DNA of 64,000 nucleotides from Nostoc sp. KVJ20 (GCF_001712795.1 NZ_KV757676.1:1-64000), one strand, 5' to 3'; shown: positions 1 through 9,418, numbered from the stretch's first letter. Translations and numbers: made by a program. Notes: generated from the letters alone by a model not told the origin.

Positions 1-591
1 CACAACTTCATGTGTCTCAAATCACTCTCTCTACTGCCTGATTTTTAAACCCCTACCCTTGAAAGGGTTTTACCCCACCCTAGCCCTCCCCTTTGCAAGG
101 GGAGGGAACAAGATTTTCCGGTTTCCCCCCTTTAGGGGGGAAATATCCGGTTCTCCCCCTTTGCAAGGGGGAGTTAGAGGGGGTAATTCGACTTGTGTAT
201 ACACCGTAGCCCCAATGCATCGGGGAGGGTTAGGGTGGGGTAAAACTGACGCGAAAACCAGGTGAGTAAACTATTTCAGACTTGTGTGTACACCGTAGCT
301 CCTAAAAGGAGAGAGACTTTGAATTTTTCCCCCTTCCTGCTTCGGGAAGGGGGTTAGGTCTATTGGCATAGCAGTACCTCGCCGGATTGAAAATGGCTAC
401 ATTACAACGGCGGTAATGCTGTCAACTGACTAAAAAATCACCTTTGCAAATCCAAAAGTCTATCTGAAGACAGATAGAGAAAAAACAGGGGTAGTGGGAT
501 CGTAGCATCATCTCTGCAATGATCATCCAAAACACGGATTTATCAAAAGTAAAAAATCTTTCAACCAAAATTTAATTAGAGGACTACAGCA
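1..591. other. Repeat-rich intergenic region upstream of the radical SAM gene
   Basis: No gene is supported here. Positions 60-260 hold G- and C-run repeats (CCCCTTTGCAAGGGG and relatives). A direct repeat around ACTTGTGTATACACCGTAGC lies near 190-210 and again, as CTTGTGTGTACACCGTAGC, near 281-299. An open frame at 59-265 is made of this repeat DNA and has proline/glycine-rich, low-complexity content, so I do not call it. Positions 400-591 are AT-rich and must hold the promoter of the next gene, but I cannot place -35/-10 boxes with confidence. Confidence 0.6.
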
Positions 592-2172
592 ATGAAAGTA
601 CTCTTACTTTATCCCCGTTTTCCCAAAACCTTTTGGTCTTACGACGAATTCATGAAAATAGCGGGGCTTAAAGCATTTATCCCACCGCTAGGGATTCTGA
701 CTGTTGCCGCTATGCTACCAACAGACTGGGAAGTTCGGTTTTACGATCGCAATGTTAACCAAGAAACGGATGCTGATTGGCAATGGTGCGACATGGTGAT
801 TCTTTCTGCGATGCTTGCACAGAAAGAAGACTTTCTTGCCCAAATTCACAAAGCAGCGCAACTGGGGAAAAAAGTTGCTGTAGGTGGCCCTTATCCAACC
901 TCGGTGCCAGAACCGGCTCAAAAAGCAGGAGCTAACTATTTGATTTTAGATGAAGGAGAGATTACAGTTCCGCAATTTTTAGATGCGATCGCTAAAGGTG
1001 AAGAACAAGGAACCTTTCGCGCTCTTGAAAAACCAGATGTAACCCAAAGCCCCATCCCTCGCTTTGATTTACTCAAGCGAGATGATTACTTAATGATGGC
1101 AATCCAGTTTTCTCGCGGTTGTCCTTTTGAATGCGAATTCTGTGACATCATCAATTTATACGGTCGCAAACCACGTACTAAAGAACCCAGTCAAACCTTA
1201 GCAGAACTCCAAACCCTCTATGATTTAGGCTGGCGCGGATCTCTGTTCGTAGTAGATGATAACTTCATTGGCAATAAACGCAATGTAAAACGCTTCTTAC
1301 AAGAATTAATCCCCTGGATGCAGGAACGCAATTATCCCTTCACCTTCCTGACTGAAGCTTCCGTCAACCTAGCAGAAGATCCTGAGCTATTAGAACTAAT
1401 GGCTAAAGCTGGCTTCTACGCAGTCTTTTTGGGTATTGAAACACCAGATCAAGACAGCCTACAAGTCACTCGCAAGTTTCAAAATACCCGCAATCCCCTA
1501 TTAGAAGCCTGTCGTAGCATCAATGAAGCTGGATTGTTAATCTATGCAGGATTTATCATTGGTTTTGATGGAGAAAAAACTGGCGCTGGGGAGCGAATTC
1601 AAGCTTTTATTGAAGAAACCAGCATTCCTCAACCGATGCTAGGTATACTGCAAGCTATTCCCAATACTGCCCTCTGGGAAAGACTAAAACGAGAGGAGCG
1701 ATTATTAGAAGGATTTGGAGGTACGGAGGTGGGGGATCAGAATTCCTTAATGAATTTTGTTCCTACCCGGCCGATGGCTGAAGTTGCTAAAGAATATTTA
1801 GAGGCAATTTGGAGAATGTACGAACCCAAAAACTATCTCCGACGTTGTTTTGAACAATGCCTCAAGATTACACCTAATCCTCAACTACAGCAGACGATGT
1901 ATTTTCCTCCTGGCAAAGGACTGCGATTACTTACACAATTACTTTGGCGACAAGGCTGGCAACGGCAGGAAATTCGGGGTCAATTTTGGCAACAGCTTTG
2001 GGCTATTCTCCGCACCAAGCCTCAATTCGTGAATATGTATTTAGGTTTATGTGCTGCTGGTGAGCATTTTTGGGAATACCGCCTTTTAGCCAGAGAGCGG
2101 ATTACTGAGCAATTAGGATTTGATCCCCTGACTACGCCTACACCTGTTGAAAAACCATTAGTCACAATTTAA
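592..2172 (+). CDS. B12-binding domain radical SAM protein (DUF4070/HpnP-like family)
   Basis: This is a 526-residue radical SAM enzyme with an N-terminal cobalamin-binding Rossmann domain (about residues 1-160, including VAVGGPYPTSVP and LDEGEITVPQFL). The cluster motif CPFECEFC is at C177, C181 and C184 (CX3CX2C), followed by YGRKPRTK, DDNFIGNKRNVK and FLGIETPD, all typical of the B12-rSAM/DUF4070 group. That group contains the hopanoid C-2 methylase HpnP, and overall architecture and length agree, but no hopanoid gene is adjacent and many paralogues exist, so substrate and symbol are left open. The expected chemistry is methylation of an unactivated carbon using SAM, cobalamin and a 4Fe-4S cluster. 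The start is supported by AGAGGA eight bases upstream of the ATG. Confidence 0.9.
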   Translation: MKVLLLYPRFPKTFWSYDEFMKIAGLKAFIPPLGILTVAAMLPTDWEVRFYDRNVNQETDADWQWCDMVILSAMLAQKEDFLAQIHKAAQLGKKVAVGGPYPTSVPEPAQKAGANYLILDEGEITVPQFLDAIAKGEEQGTFRALEKPDVTQSPIPRFDLLKRDDYLMMAIQFSRGCPFECEFCDIINLYGRKPRTKEPSQTLAELQTLYDLGWRGSLFVVDDNFIGNKRNVKRFLQELIPWMQERNYPFTFLTEASVNLAEDPELLELMAKAGFYAVFLGIETPDQDSLQVTRKFQNTRNPLLEACRSINEAGLLIYAGFIIGFDGEKTGAGERIQAFIEETSIPQPMLGILQAIPNTALWERLKREERLLEGFGGTEVGDQNSLMNFVPTRPMAEVAKEYLEAIWRMYEPKNYLRRCFEQCLKITPNPQLQQTMYFPPGKGLRLLTQLLWRQGWQRQEIRGQFWQQLWAILRTKPQFVNMYLGLCAAGEHFWEYRLLARERITEQLGFDPLTTPTPVEKPLVTI

Positions 2173-2212
2173 GATTATACCAATTTGAAAAAATAATGCG
2201 GCAAATTGTCTA

Positions 2213-2240
2213 TTTGTAGAGACGCGATTCATCGCGTCTT
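2213..2240. repeat. Palindromic repeat of the GTAGAGACGCGATTCATCGCGTCT family, copy 1
   Basis: The sequence contains GACGCG-ATTCAT-CGCGTC followed by TTTTAATT. The same unit recurs near 28658, 43966 and 52833. It lies just after the radical SAM gene and could act as its terminator, but the multicopy nature suggests a dispersed repeat. Confidence 0.7.
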
Positions 2241-2255
2241 TTAATTGAATGTCGA

Positions 2256-2290
2256 GCGATCGCTATTTATAAAAATAAATTAGCGATCGC
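2256..2290. terminator. Hairpin between convergent genes, arms made of HIP1 sites
   Basis: GCGATCGCTA (2256-2265) pairs with TAGCGATCGC (2281-2290). The pairing continues inward through TTTAT/ATAAA with one extra T. It sits between the convergent radical SAM and glycosyltransferase-like genes, so a bidirectional terminator role is plausible, although there is no long T run. Confidence 0.45.
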
Positions 2291-2329
2291 ATTAATTTTG
2301 CTCACAAAAACCAAACTCTTAAATTCGAT

Positions 2330-3196
2330 TTACCTTTCAACCAAACCCACCTTTCCTCCAATTAACCCCAGAAATCCTGTTCCAAAGTGCTGAATCTCCA
2401 AAAAGCTTGCTTGTTCTGCGGAAGTTTTATAAATTCGGAATGTCTTCATAATTCCTAAAGTAGCAGCACTTTCTAAAGGCCCAACAAAGCTAATATCCCG
2501 GTCAAGAAAATAGGTTTGATTAGCCCAGTAAGTCATTTGATTTGCATTTAAAAAGTAGCAGCCTGCGTGAGGATTGAGGGCGCGACGAAAGGTAATTGGT
2601 GCATTCATAATTGCACCATTGAGTTCCTGTTGCTCTTGCACATTTTGAAAAGGAGCAGTTACTCGTAAAGCTAAATCCCCATCAATGTAAGCTTTGTTAA
2701 CCAAACCGTGGGGGGAGACTTCATAACGATTGGGCTGGAGCAAATTTAAATCACCCGCTTGTTGGGTAAACCAATTTAATTTTATAAAAAACCAAGGGTC
2801 ATGAATAATTAGATCATCTTCAAGAAAGCAGTAGTAATCATACTGACCGAGGCAACTTTGCAGAACAGCTTGGCATTCAAACCCTAAAAGCAGAGGTTCT
2901 ACATTAGTAGAATGATGCTTATATAAATGGGATGGTAAGGGAAGCTGATTAAGAAGATGATTATCTTTAGTTGTACAAATAACAATATCTAGTTCGTGAG
3001 ACTGCGGCTGGTTAGCAGGAAAAGCTAGTCGTTGAGCAATGTTAATGATCTTTTGAGATTTGCCAAATAATTGGTGTAAAGCGCTAAGGCTTTTAGTTAA
3101 CGCTTGCAAACGCGGTTGCGGGTCTTTGTGTTGAGAAGCATGACGACCCTCACTGCTAGGTTTGAAAAAATGGGCAATAGTAAAAATAATTCGCAT
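2330..3196 (-). CDS. Putative GT-A type glycosyltransferase-like protein
   Basis: This is a 288-residue protein, taking the ATG at 3196. A GTG four codons upstream (3208) is the alternative start. A central segment CFLEDDLIIHDPWFF has the acidic cluster and context of the metal-binding DXD motif of GT-A glycosyltransferases, and LDIVICTTKDNHLL before it fits a nucleotide-binding strand. I see no membrane segment or signal peptide. It lies downstream of, and in the same direction as, a family 4 glycosyltransferase with about 200 bases of tandem repeats between them, so cotranscription is possible but not shown. A role in glycan or exopolysaccharide assembly is inferred from motif and neighbour; the acceptor and sugar donor are unknown. 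The family assignment is tentative. Confidence 0.7.
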   Translation of the reverse strand: MRIIFTIAHFFKPSSEGRHASQHKDPQPRLQALTKSLSALHQLFGKSQKIINIAQRLAFPANQPQSHELDIVICTTKDNHLLNQLPLPSHLYKHHSTNVEPLLLGFECQAVLQSCLGQYDYYCFLEDDLIIHDPWFFIKLNWFTQQAGDLNLLQPNRYEVSPHGLVNKAYIDGDLALRVTAPFQNVQEQQELNGAIMNAPITFRRALNPHAGCYFLNANQMTYWANQTYFLDRDISFVGPLESAATLGIMKTFRIYKTSAEQASFLEIQHFGTGFLGLIGGKVGLVER

Positions 3197-3219
3197 TTTA
3201 AATATCACTTTTGTATTTA

Positions 3220-3267
3220 TTTGTCATTTGTCATTGGTCATTTGTCATTTGTTATTTGTCATTTGTG
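3220..3267. repeat. Short tandem heptamer repeat (TTGTCAT type)
   Basis: Imperfect tandem copies of TTGTCAT/TGGTCAT. This is the complementary form of the AATGACT/AATGACC array at 3369-3404. Confidence 0.85.
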
Positions 3268-3368
3268 AGTGAGCAATAACTAATAATTAATATATTTCTT
3301 GCAGAAGCGTTATTTTCAGCTTTTTCTTGACACTATTACGTGAAATTAAAAATATTTATGCAAGCGAT

Positions 3369-3404
3369 CAATGACCAATGACTAATGACCAATGACTAAT
3401 GACT
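3369..3404. repeat. Short tandem heptamer repeat (AATGACC/AATGACT)
   Basis: Five tandem heptamers. They overlap the last codons of the minus-strand glycosyltransferase gene, whose final codons AGT CAT TAG (Ser-His-stop) are repeat sequence. Confidence 0.85.
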
Positions 3405-4658
3405 CCTACCAAACCCTTTAGAACTTGGACGCTTTTTCAAACTCTCAGAACTTTTACCAGCAAACATCCATTGCAAATGCTGTGGTAATAGTTTCGCTAA
3501 ATCATAACGCTTCAGAATTGTTGCTCGTGCATTCGCCCGAATTGCATTCATCTCTTGAGGATGATTCAGCGCCTCTTCAACTCTATTAGCAATATCTTGA
3601 GGAGAAAAGAAATCTACCAGCAATCCATTTACCCCATCCTGTACGACCTCCAAGACTGGTGCTGTCTTAGAAGCTACTAGTAAACATCCTGCTGCCATTA
3701 CTTCCAACATTGACCAGGATAAAACAAAAGGACGGGTTAAATAAATATGAGCAGAAGAAGCTTGCAAAACCTGAAGGTACTCATTATAAGGAAGCCTATC
3801 TGTAAAGTGCAGTCTCGATAAATCTAAAGATAATTTTTCCAACATTAATTGTTTGTAAGTCTGACCATCGGGGAGATTCTTCCCATAAGCCACCCGATCT
3901 TCTCCCACAACTACTACATGGCATTTCGGCCTTCGCTGTTGAAGTAGCGCCACCGTTTCCATAAACTGCGGAAAACCTCTATAAGGTTCCATCCCTCTTC
4001 CTACATAAGTTACCAACTCTTCCACATGAGAAAGGTCAAGATTGATTCTTGGTAAAACTAACTTTGCACCTGGTTTGGGAACAAAATAATTGGTATCAAC
4101 ACCATCATGAATTACAGTGAGTTTGCTATGATATTCTTTGGGAAACTGCTGCCGTTGCCAATTCGTCGGAGAAAGCCCGCGATCGCAACTGTATAAATCA
4201 GTTAAAATCGGCGTATTTTTTACGCGGATACGACATTCATCATCAGCATTCAGTGGTTCATTGGGATCAAAATCAGCATCCGAACCGTGAGCATGGTAAA
4301 ACCACTCGAAATAACATAATAATTCTGCTTTCGGGAAAATATCTTTCATAAATAAAGTTGGCCCCCAACCAGAATGACCATAAACTATATCTGGAACGAA
4401 ACCCTCAGCTTTTAATTTTTCTGTTACGCGATAGACAGCCTGAGCAGTCAAAACAGCGTTTTCCAGGCTGCGAACGTAATGATGGGTTTGGGGAGCCGCT
4501 TCACGAGAAGGAGTGTAAATAGCTTTATAAACGCCAGGTATTTCCCCTTCACGACGATTTGTCCCAAAGACGACTTGGTGATTAGGATCTTTACCTAAAA
4601 CTATCGCTAGATTGCGAAATTGTGAGGGAAAATTGGGATGCAAAAATAAAATTTTCAT
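3396..4658 (-). CDS. Glycosyltransferase family 4 (GT-B fold)
   Basis: This is a 420-residue GT-B glycosyltransferase that should transfer a sugar from a nucleotide sugar to an unidentified glycan or lipid acceptor on the cytoplasmic side. The N-terminus MKILFLHPNFPSQFRNLA is the acceptor-domain first strand with its glycine/proline turn. TYVGRGMEPYRGFPQFMETV opens the donor domain (about residue 210 on). SWSMLEVMAAGCLLVASKTAPVLE carries the EX7E-like donor-binding motif, followed by VQDGVNGLLVDFFSPQDIA. Length is normal for the family. The ATG at 4658 gives a full first beta strand. The last residues, RSH and the stop, are encoded in a tandem heptamer array, so the natural C-terminus may once have been different. 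Confidence 0.9.
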   Translation of the reverse strand: MKILFLHPNFPSQFRNLAIVLGKDPNHQVVFGTNRREGEIPGVYKAIYTPSREAAPQTHHYVRSLENAVLTAQAVYRVTEKLKAEGFVPDIVYGHSGWGPTLFMKDIFPKAELLCYFEWFYHAHGSDADFDPNEPLNADDECRIRVKNTPILTDLYSCDRGLSPTNWQRQQFPKEYHSKLTVIHDGVDTNYFVPKPGAKLVLPRINLDLSHVEELVTYVGRGMEPYRGFPQFMETVALLQQRRPKCHVVVVGEDRVAYGKNLPDGQTYKQLMLEKLSLDLSRLHFTDRLPYNEYLQVLQASSAHIYLTRPFVLSWSMLEVMAAGCLLVASKTAPVLEVVQDGVNGLLVDFFSPQDIANRVEEALNHPQEMNAIRANARATILKRYDLAKLLPQHLQWMFAGKSSESLKKRPSSKGFGRSH

Positions 4659-4677
4659 TGGAATAATCTTGATTAAT

Positions 4678-4807
4678 TTATCGAACAGAATTCAGCAGTC
4701 AGGAGTCAGAATTCAGAATGAATTTTGTATGACTCGCTAACGCTTTGCTATCAGTCGCGGGTCTGAATCCCTGACTGATTTATTCTGACTTCTGAATTCT
4801 TCTTCAG
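4678..4807. repeat. MITE-like inverted-repeat element, copy A
   Basis: The left border ATCGAACAGAATTCAG is mirrored by CTGAATTCTTCTTCA at the right border. GTCAGGAGTCAGAAT and ATTCTGACTTCTG form inner arms. The core starts TTTTGTATGACTCGCTAACG, which is shared with three other elements in the window (29532, 41529, 48054). There is no coding capacity. Confidence 0.75.
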
Positions 4808-4929
4808 TACCAGATAAAATAAATTAAGACAAGCTGTTTAAGATTATAAGATTATTTATCACTATTTTTAGCAAGTAAATTTAGGTAAATGGTTGCCCGA
4901 AAATGCGAAAATAATCGCAAATTCGTGTT

Positions 4930-5694
4930 ATGACCATGAAATTTATTGGCATTGATTTAGGCTGGCGATCGCAACCAAGTGGACTATGCTGTTTAGAATG
5001 GGTAGATGGACAACTACAACTACTCGATCTAGACCGCAAAGAAGCCATTGCAGACATCCTCACCTGGATCGACCAAAGTGTACAACCAGAGGAACCAGCC
5101 ATCATCGCCGTAGATGCACCTACCCTCATACCCAACGCTACCGGGAGTCGCCTCCCCGATAAACTTAGCCACAAATACTTTGGTAAATATCATGCGGGAT
5201 GCTACCCAGCTAATCAAAACCTACCTTTTGCAGAGCGCACCATCAACTTTGGCTTAGAATTAGAATCACGCGGTTTTGCACACGCACCCACCATTGAACC
5301 GCAAAAACTCAGCAGATATCAAATAGAAGTCTTCCCTCACCCAGCAATCGTTAACCTATTCAACTTAGAACGCATCCTTAAATATAAAAAAGGACGGCTT
5401 AATGAGCGTCGCCTAGAACTAATTAAACTCCAAAATTATCTCCTCAATATCCTCCCCTCCTTCTCTCCTCCTCTGCGCCTCTGCGGTAGCCTACGGCAAG
5501 CCGCTGGTGCGTCTACGTTTACTTCCGAAATTCCTACCACAGGCTTGGCTCTCAAAGCAACTGAAGATAAGCTAGATAGTTTAATTTGCGCTTATGTTGC
5601 TGCATACTGGTGGTATTGGGGAGAACAGCGTAATCTCGTATTAGGCGATCGCACCACTGGCTACATTATCATCCCTCAGAGAATATTATCCTAA
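4930..5694 (+). CDS. DUF429 domain protein with an in-frame repeat insertion
   Basis: This is a 254-residue DUF429 protein. The N-terminus MTMKFIGIDLGW is the first strand of a ribonuclease-H-like/actin-like ATPase fold, IIAVDAPTLIPN carries a second conserved acidic strand, and LALKATEDKLDSLICAYVAAYWW is the typical C-terminal helix with conserved Glu/Asp. Biological function is not known to me. Around residues 178-197 the protein reads SFSPPLRLCGSLRQAAGAST; the DNA there (about 5465-5525) is a dispersed cyanobacterial repeat containing GTAGCCTACGGCAAGCCGC. It therefore looks like a repeat insertion kept in frame between two conserved strands. A second ATG two codons in (4936) is an alternative start. 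A DUF29 gene follows 37 bases later on the same strand. Confidence 0.85.
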   Translation: MTMKFIGIDLGWRSQPSGLCCLEWVDGQLQLLDLDRKEAIADILTWIDQSVQPEEPAIIAVDAPTLIPNATGSRLPDKLSHKYFGKYHAGCYPANQNLPFAERTINFGLELESRGFAHAPTIEPQKLSRYQIEVFPHPAIVNLFNLERILKYKKGRLNERRLELIKLQNYLLNILPSFSPPLRLCGSLRQAAGASTFTSEIPTTGLALKATEDKLDSLICAYVAAYWWYWGEQRNLVLGDRTTGYIIIPQRILS

Positions 5695-5731
5695 AATTGT
5701 AATATCTTAAGATTTAACTCAAGGAGTTTTT

Positions 5732-6199
5732 ATGCAAGGAGTTAGTTCTAACTTGAGTTTAAAAGAGCTTTATGAAATTGATGATCATCTCTGGTTAGAG
5801 GAAACAATCAAGCTATTGAAAGCTAACCATTTAGAAGAATTAGATTTAGAAAATTTAATTGAGGAGCTAGAAAATTTGGGTCGGAGAGACAAAGCCAAGG
5901 TTGCTAGTTTATTAGAACAAATTATTAGACATCTTTTATTGTTGCAATATTGGACAGAAGAAACTCAATATAATTCTGGACATTGGAAGGCAGAAATCAG
6001 AAGTTTTAGAAATCAATTAAAACGTAACTTGACAACGAATTTATATCAATACTTAGAAAATGAATTAGCGTCAATTTATGATGATGCTTTAGGGTATGTA
6101 ATTGAGAAAACTGAGGGGAAACTAGATAACTTACCTCAGTATTGTATTTATACCTTAGAACAAATACTAGATATTAATTATCTGCCTGAAAATGTCTAA
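5732..6199 (+). CDS. DUF29 family protein
   Basis: This is a 155-residue protein with the DUF29 pattern: LYEIDDHLWLEETIKLLK near the N-terminus, LDLENLIEELENLGRRDK in the middle, then a helical segment with LLEQIIRHLLLLQYW. The family is abundant in cyanobacteria as many paralogues and its molecular role is unknown. It looks soluble, all-helical and acidic, with no signal peptide. AAGGAG lies five bases before the ATG, which fixes the start. It follows the DUF429 gene by 37 bases and may be cotranscribed with it, although DUF29 genes generally occur in varied contexts. A strong hairpin follows the stop. Confidence 0.9.
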   Translation: MQGVSSNLSLKELYEIDDHLWLEETIKLLKANHLEELDLENLIEELENLGRRDKAKVASLLEQIIRHLLLLQYWTEETQYNSGHWKAEIRSFRNQLKRNLTTNLYQYLENELASIYDDALGYVIEKTEGKLDNLPQYCIYTLEQILDINYLPENV

Positions 6200-6205
6200 A
6201 ATAAA

Positions 6206-6236
6206 AGGCGTTGCTAAACTGAAATCAGCAACGCCT
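6206..6236. terminator. Bidirectional terminator between DUF29 and glgP genes
   Basis: AGGCGTTGCT (6206-6215) and AGCAACGCCT (6227-6236) form a perfect 10-bp stem with an 11-base loop. A-rich and T-rich flanks lie on either side. It sits between two converging genes. Confidence 0.75.
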
Positions 6237-6268
6237 ATTCTTGAGTATTCAATAACTACTCAGCACTC

Positions 6269-8851
6269 TTACTCTGCCCAAGCAATCAACCTTGGTTCAT
6301 AAGGATTAGCTAGATTTTGATTTTTCGGCAATACACGCAAAGATAAGCCCTGTAAACCAGAAGCGGTATAGGTGATATTACCAGTGTAAATACTCAATTG
6401 CTGTCCATCCTCACCTTGGTAATCCATTACCACTGGTACAGCGTTGACAATATCACCATTGGCATCGATCGCACCTTGATATAATTCCACCTGCACATCA
6501 TTATTGCTCAAAGTTGCTAGGTCAACCTTGGCTTTGACAGCAACGGTTTGATTAACCTCAATGTCTGAAGCTGCTGATACGTCAACATCTTTGATTCTGA
6601 TATTGAACCAGTGTTCGCTCAGTTTTTCTTTCCAAGCAGCTAGTTCTTTCGCTGGGGCATAGTTATCAACAGTCAGGGTATGATAGCGATCGCTAGCCGG
6701 AAAATAAGCGCGTTGTGCATATTCTCCTACCATCCGCGCTGTATTAAAGAAGGGACAATTCAACCGAATTGCATCCTTCATTTTGGCAACCCACGGACGG
6801 GGTAAGCCATCACTATCGCGATGTTCGTAAAATAATGGTACAACTTCTTTCTCTAACAACTCGTAGAGCGCATTTGCTTCTACTTCGTCTTGATAGTTAG
6901 GATCGTCGTAATTCTCTCCATGTCCAATCGCCCAGCCTGTGCGGACGTAATCAGCTTCATCCCACCAGCCATCTAGTACACTTAGATTCGGCAAGCCATT
7001 CATTGCGGCTTTCATCCCACTAGTACCAGAGGCTTCCCGTGGACGACGCGGTGTGTTTAACCAGATATCACAACCCGCAACCATCAACCGGGAGATGTGA
7101 ATGTCGTAATTGGGAACAAACACTACCTGCTTTTCTAAGTTTTGTTCGCGGATAAAGTGATTGATATCGCGGATCAGTTCTTTACCGGGTATATCCTTGG
7201 GATGTGCCTTACCAGCAATCACAAATTGAACTTTCCGGTCTTTGTTAGCCAGCAGAAGCCGCTTAATCCGATCTAAATCACGCATCCAGAGGGTAGCGCG
7301 TTTGTAAGTGGCAAAGCGACGAGCAAAGCCAATGGTGAAAGCGTAAGGATCTAAAACTTCTTGGGCTTGGATAATTTCGGAGGCGGAAGCACCGCGATCG
7401 GTCAAATGCTTGACCAAATGCTCTCGCACATACAAAATCATATCCAAACGGCAACGTTCGTGATTGCGCCACAATTCCTCATCAGGTATGGCATCCATCC
7501 GCTCCCACAATGGGCTATCTGGTGGTGCTGATGACCAATTTGGGCCGAGGTAGCGATCGTACAATTCTTGAGTCGATTTGGCCACACAACTCCGAGCATG
7601 GACACCGTTGGTAATTGCTGCGATCGGTACTTCCTCTACTGGCACTTTCTGCCACAAGCCCTGAAACATTTGCCGCGATACCACACCATGTAGTTGTGCG
7701 ACACCGTTAGAAAATGTTGCCATCTTCAGCGCCAGTACCGCCATACTGAAAGGCCCAGATAAATCGCCTGTATTCTCGCGCCCCAGTCCTAAAAATTGCT
7801 CTTTGGGCAACCCAAATATCTCTGCATAGTACCCCAAGTAGTGCAGCATTTTGTCGGGAGCGAACAAGTCAATTCCCGCTGGTACTGGTGTGTGGGTAGT
7901 AAAGATATTACTAGAAGCCACTACCTGTTTAGCTTGGGGATAATTCAGCCCCTCTTCCTGAATCAGCAAGCGGATGCGTTCTAGGGCAGAGAAGGCGGCG
8001 TGGCCTTCATTCATGTGGTAAGCGGTGACTTTCAGCCCCAAAGCTTTGAGCATTTGCACACCACCGATCCCCAGCATAATTTCCTGGTGGATACGCATAT
8101 CGATGTCGCCACCATACAGCTGATCTGTGATGTCGTGGTCGTAAGTGTTGTTCGGTTCAATATTGGTGTCCATCAAATACAGGGGGACTGTTCCTACCTG
8201 TACGCGCCAAACTCTGGCATATACCTTACGCCCTGGATAATCTACCGCAATCCGCAGTTCTGAACCATCGGCATTGCGCTCTAGATGCAAGGGCATATTG
8301 TAAAAATCATTCATCAGGTAGCGTTCTTGCTGCCAGCCATCAGCATTGAGATACTGAGCAAAGTAGCCTTGCTGATACAGTAAACCTACACCGACAAGTG
8401 GTAACCCAAGGTCACTGGCAGATTTGAGGTGATCCCCCGCCAGAACGCCCAAGCCTCCAGAATAGACGGGCAAACAATCTACAAGTCCAAATTCCGCCGA
8501 AAAATAGGCGTAGCATTCTTTGGGTTTTTGCTCCCGTTGTTTCTGATACCAAGTGCGCTCTTGCAAATAATCGTCTAACTGACGGTCAGCTCGATCCATT
8601 TGCGCTAGAAAGCCTTCATCTTCGACAACTTCCAGAAGCCGCGATTGAGATATGGTACCCAGCATTAACACCGGGTTATGATGGCTAGACTCCCACAGGT
8701 CAGAGTCTAAGCGACGAAATAAGTCTTTAGTATCAACGTTCCAATCCCAGTGCAAGTTATATGCTAGCCGCCGCAGTGGTTCGAGTCGCGGTGGTAATGA
8801 GGGAGATACGTTAAATGTACGAATTGGCTGCATAGGTTGGCAAAACTCCAA
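6269..8851 (-). CDS. glgP: Alpha-glucan phosphorylase (GT35, with DUF3417 N-terminus)
   Basis: This is an 860-residue glycogen/alpha-glucan phosphorylase that releases glucose-1-phosphate from storage glucan in the cytoplasm. The N-terminal about 110 residues (RLAYNLHWDWN, LWESSHHNPVLML) are the DUF3417 module of the short, non-animal-type phosphorylase branch. AYFSAEFGLVDCLPVYSGGLGVLAGDHLKSASDLGLPLVGVGLLY is followed by the catalytic core, and REASGTSGMKAAMNG carries the lysine (about residue 613) that should bind pyridoxal phosphate. The C-terminal about 100 residues look like a beta-rich extension. The start codon gives a conventional N-terminus close to the first DUF3417 helix. It is transcribed alone, convergent with the DUF29 gene. 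The symbol reflects function; cyanobacteria often have two phosphorylases and I cannot say which paralogue this is. Confidence 0.95.
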   Translation of the reverse strand: MEFCQPMQPIRTFNVSPSLPPRLEPLRRLAYNLHWDWNVDTKDLFRRLDSDLWESSHHNPVLMLGTISQSRLLEVVEDEGFLAQMDRADRQLDDYLQERTWYQKQREQKPKECYAYFSAEFGLVDCLPVYSGGLGVLAGDHLKSASDLGLPLVGVGLLYQQGYFAQYLNADGWQQERYLMNDFYNMPLHLERNADGSELRIAVDYPGRKVYARVWRVQVGTVPLYLMDTNIEPNNTYDHDITDQLYGGDIDMRIHQEIMLGIGGVQMLKALGLKVTAYHMNEGHAAFSALERIRLLIQEEGLNYPQAKQVVASSNIFTTHTPVPAGIDLFAPDKMLHYLGYYAEIFGLPKEQFLGLGRENTGDLSGPFSMAVLALKMATFSNGVAQLHGVVSRQMFQGLWQKVPVEEVPIAAITNGVHARSCVAKSTQELYDRYLGPNWSSAPPDSPLWERMDAIPDEELWRNHERCRLDMILYVREHLVKHLTDRGASASEIIQAQEVLDPYAFTIGFARRFATYKRATLWMRDLDRIKRLLLANKDRKVQFVIAGKAHPKDIPGKELIRDINHFIREQNLEKQVVFVPNYDIHISRLMVAGCDIWLNTPRRPREASGTSGMKAAMNGLPNLSVLDGWWDEADYVRTGWAIGHGENYDDPNYQDEVEANALYELLEKEVVPLFYEHRDSDGLPRPWVAKMKDAIRLNCPFFNTARMVGEYAQRAYFPASDRYHTLTVDNYAPAKELAAWKEKLSEHWFNIRIKDVDVSAASDIEVNQTVAVKAKVDLATLSNNDVQVELYQGAIDANGDIVNAVPVVMDYQGEDGQQLSIYTGNITYTASGLQGLSLRVLPKNQNLANPYEPRLIAWAE

Positions 8852-9418
8852 GTTTAGCTATGGTTATTGTTTACTCTCTTTACCAATGTTGCCAATTCTT
8901 TATACAGTAGTTTGTGAAAAAGCGATGACTTTGTTAAGCATTGAGAATTTTTTTAACCTCGTTGCTAAAGTTTACACCAAGGTGTTTCTAATTCCATGCG
9001 TTACCCTCAGCCATGTACTTGGTATATTAAAATTTAATCATTTACTGGCATGTATCACTTAAAAAAAATCTAGTTTTCAATAAATAATTTATATTTATTT
9101 TAGTATTGCTTCCGGGGATCAATTATTGGGTCTTAGCTGAGGGTGAAAATTCCTCATAGCTGTGTCCAGGAAAGTTAAAGTTTTAATTATTTCTTAATAA
9201 AATGGCACTAATTAAAAAAGCTCTGTAAGAAGGCAAGAGGCAGATCGCGCAGCGTGTTGTAGATAAGGCAGAACGTAAATGCCATAAATAATCGGATGAA
9301 AACTGTACCAAGCAGTTAAGCAGGAAAAGCGATGCCTGCGGCGGGCTACGCCTATGCTAACTACTTGGTATTAAATATTGACACTAAACCAGGAAAATAA
9401 CTTACGTAAGGTGTTATC
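8852..9418. other. Intergenic region with a dispersed repeat
   Basis: No gene is supported. The side next to 8851 must carry the glgP promoter. A unit GCGATGCCTGCGGCGGGCTA lies at about 9330-9349 and continues with CGCCTATGC; this is a dispersed Nostoc-type repeat, with relatives near 10146, 18290 and 5490. A start-like string near 9201 encodes only eight residues before a stop. Confidence 0.6.

Noticed and set aside
59..265. Open frame in the first intergenic region
   Set aside because: It is composed of G/C-run repeat DNA with low-complexity translation and has no ribosome site.
592..2172. Assignment of the radical SAM gene as hpnP (hopanoid C-2 methylase)
   Set aside because: The similarity is at family level; no hopanoid gene is nearby and paralogues are numerous, so I left the symbol empty.
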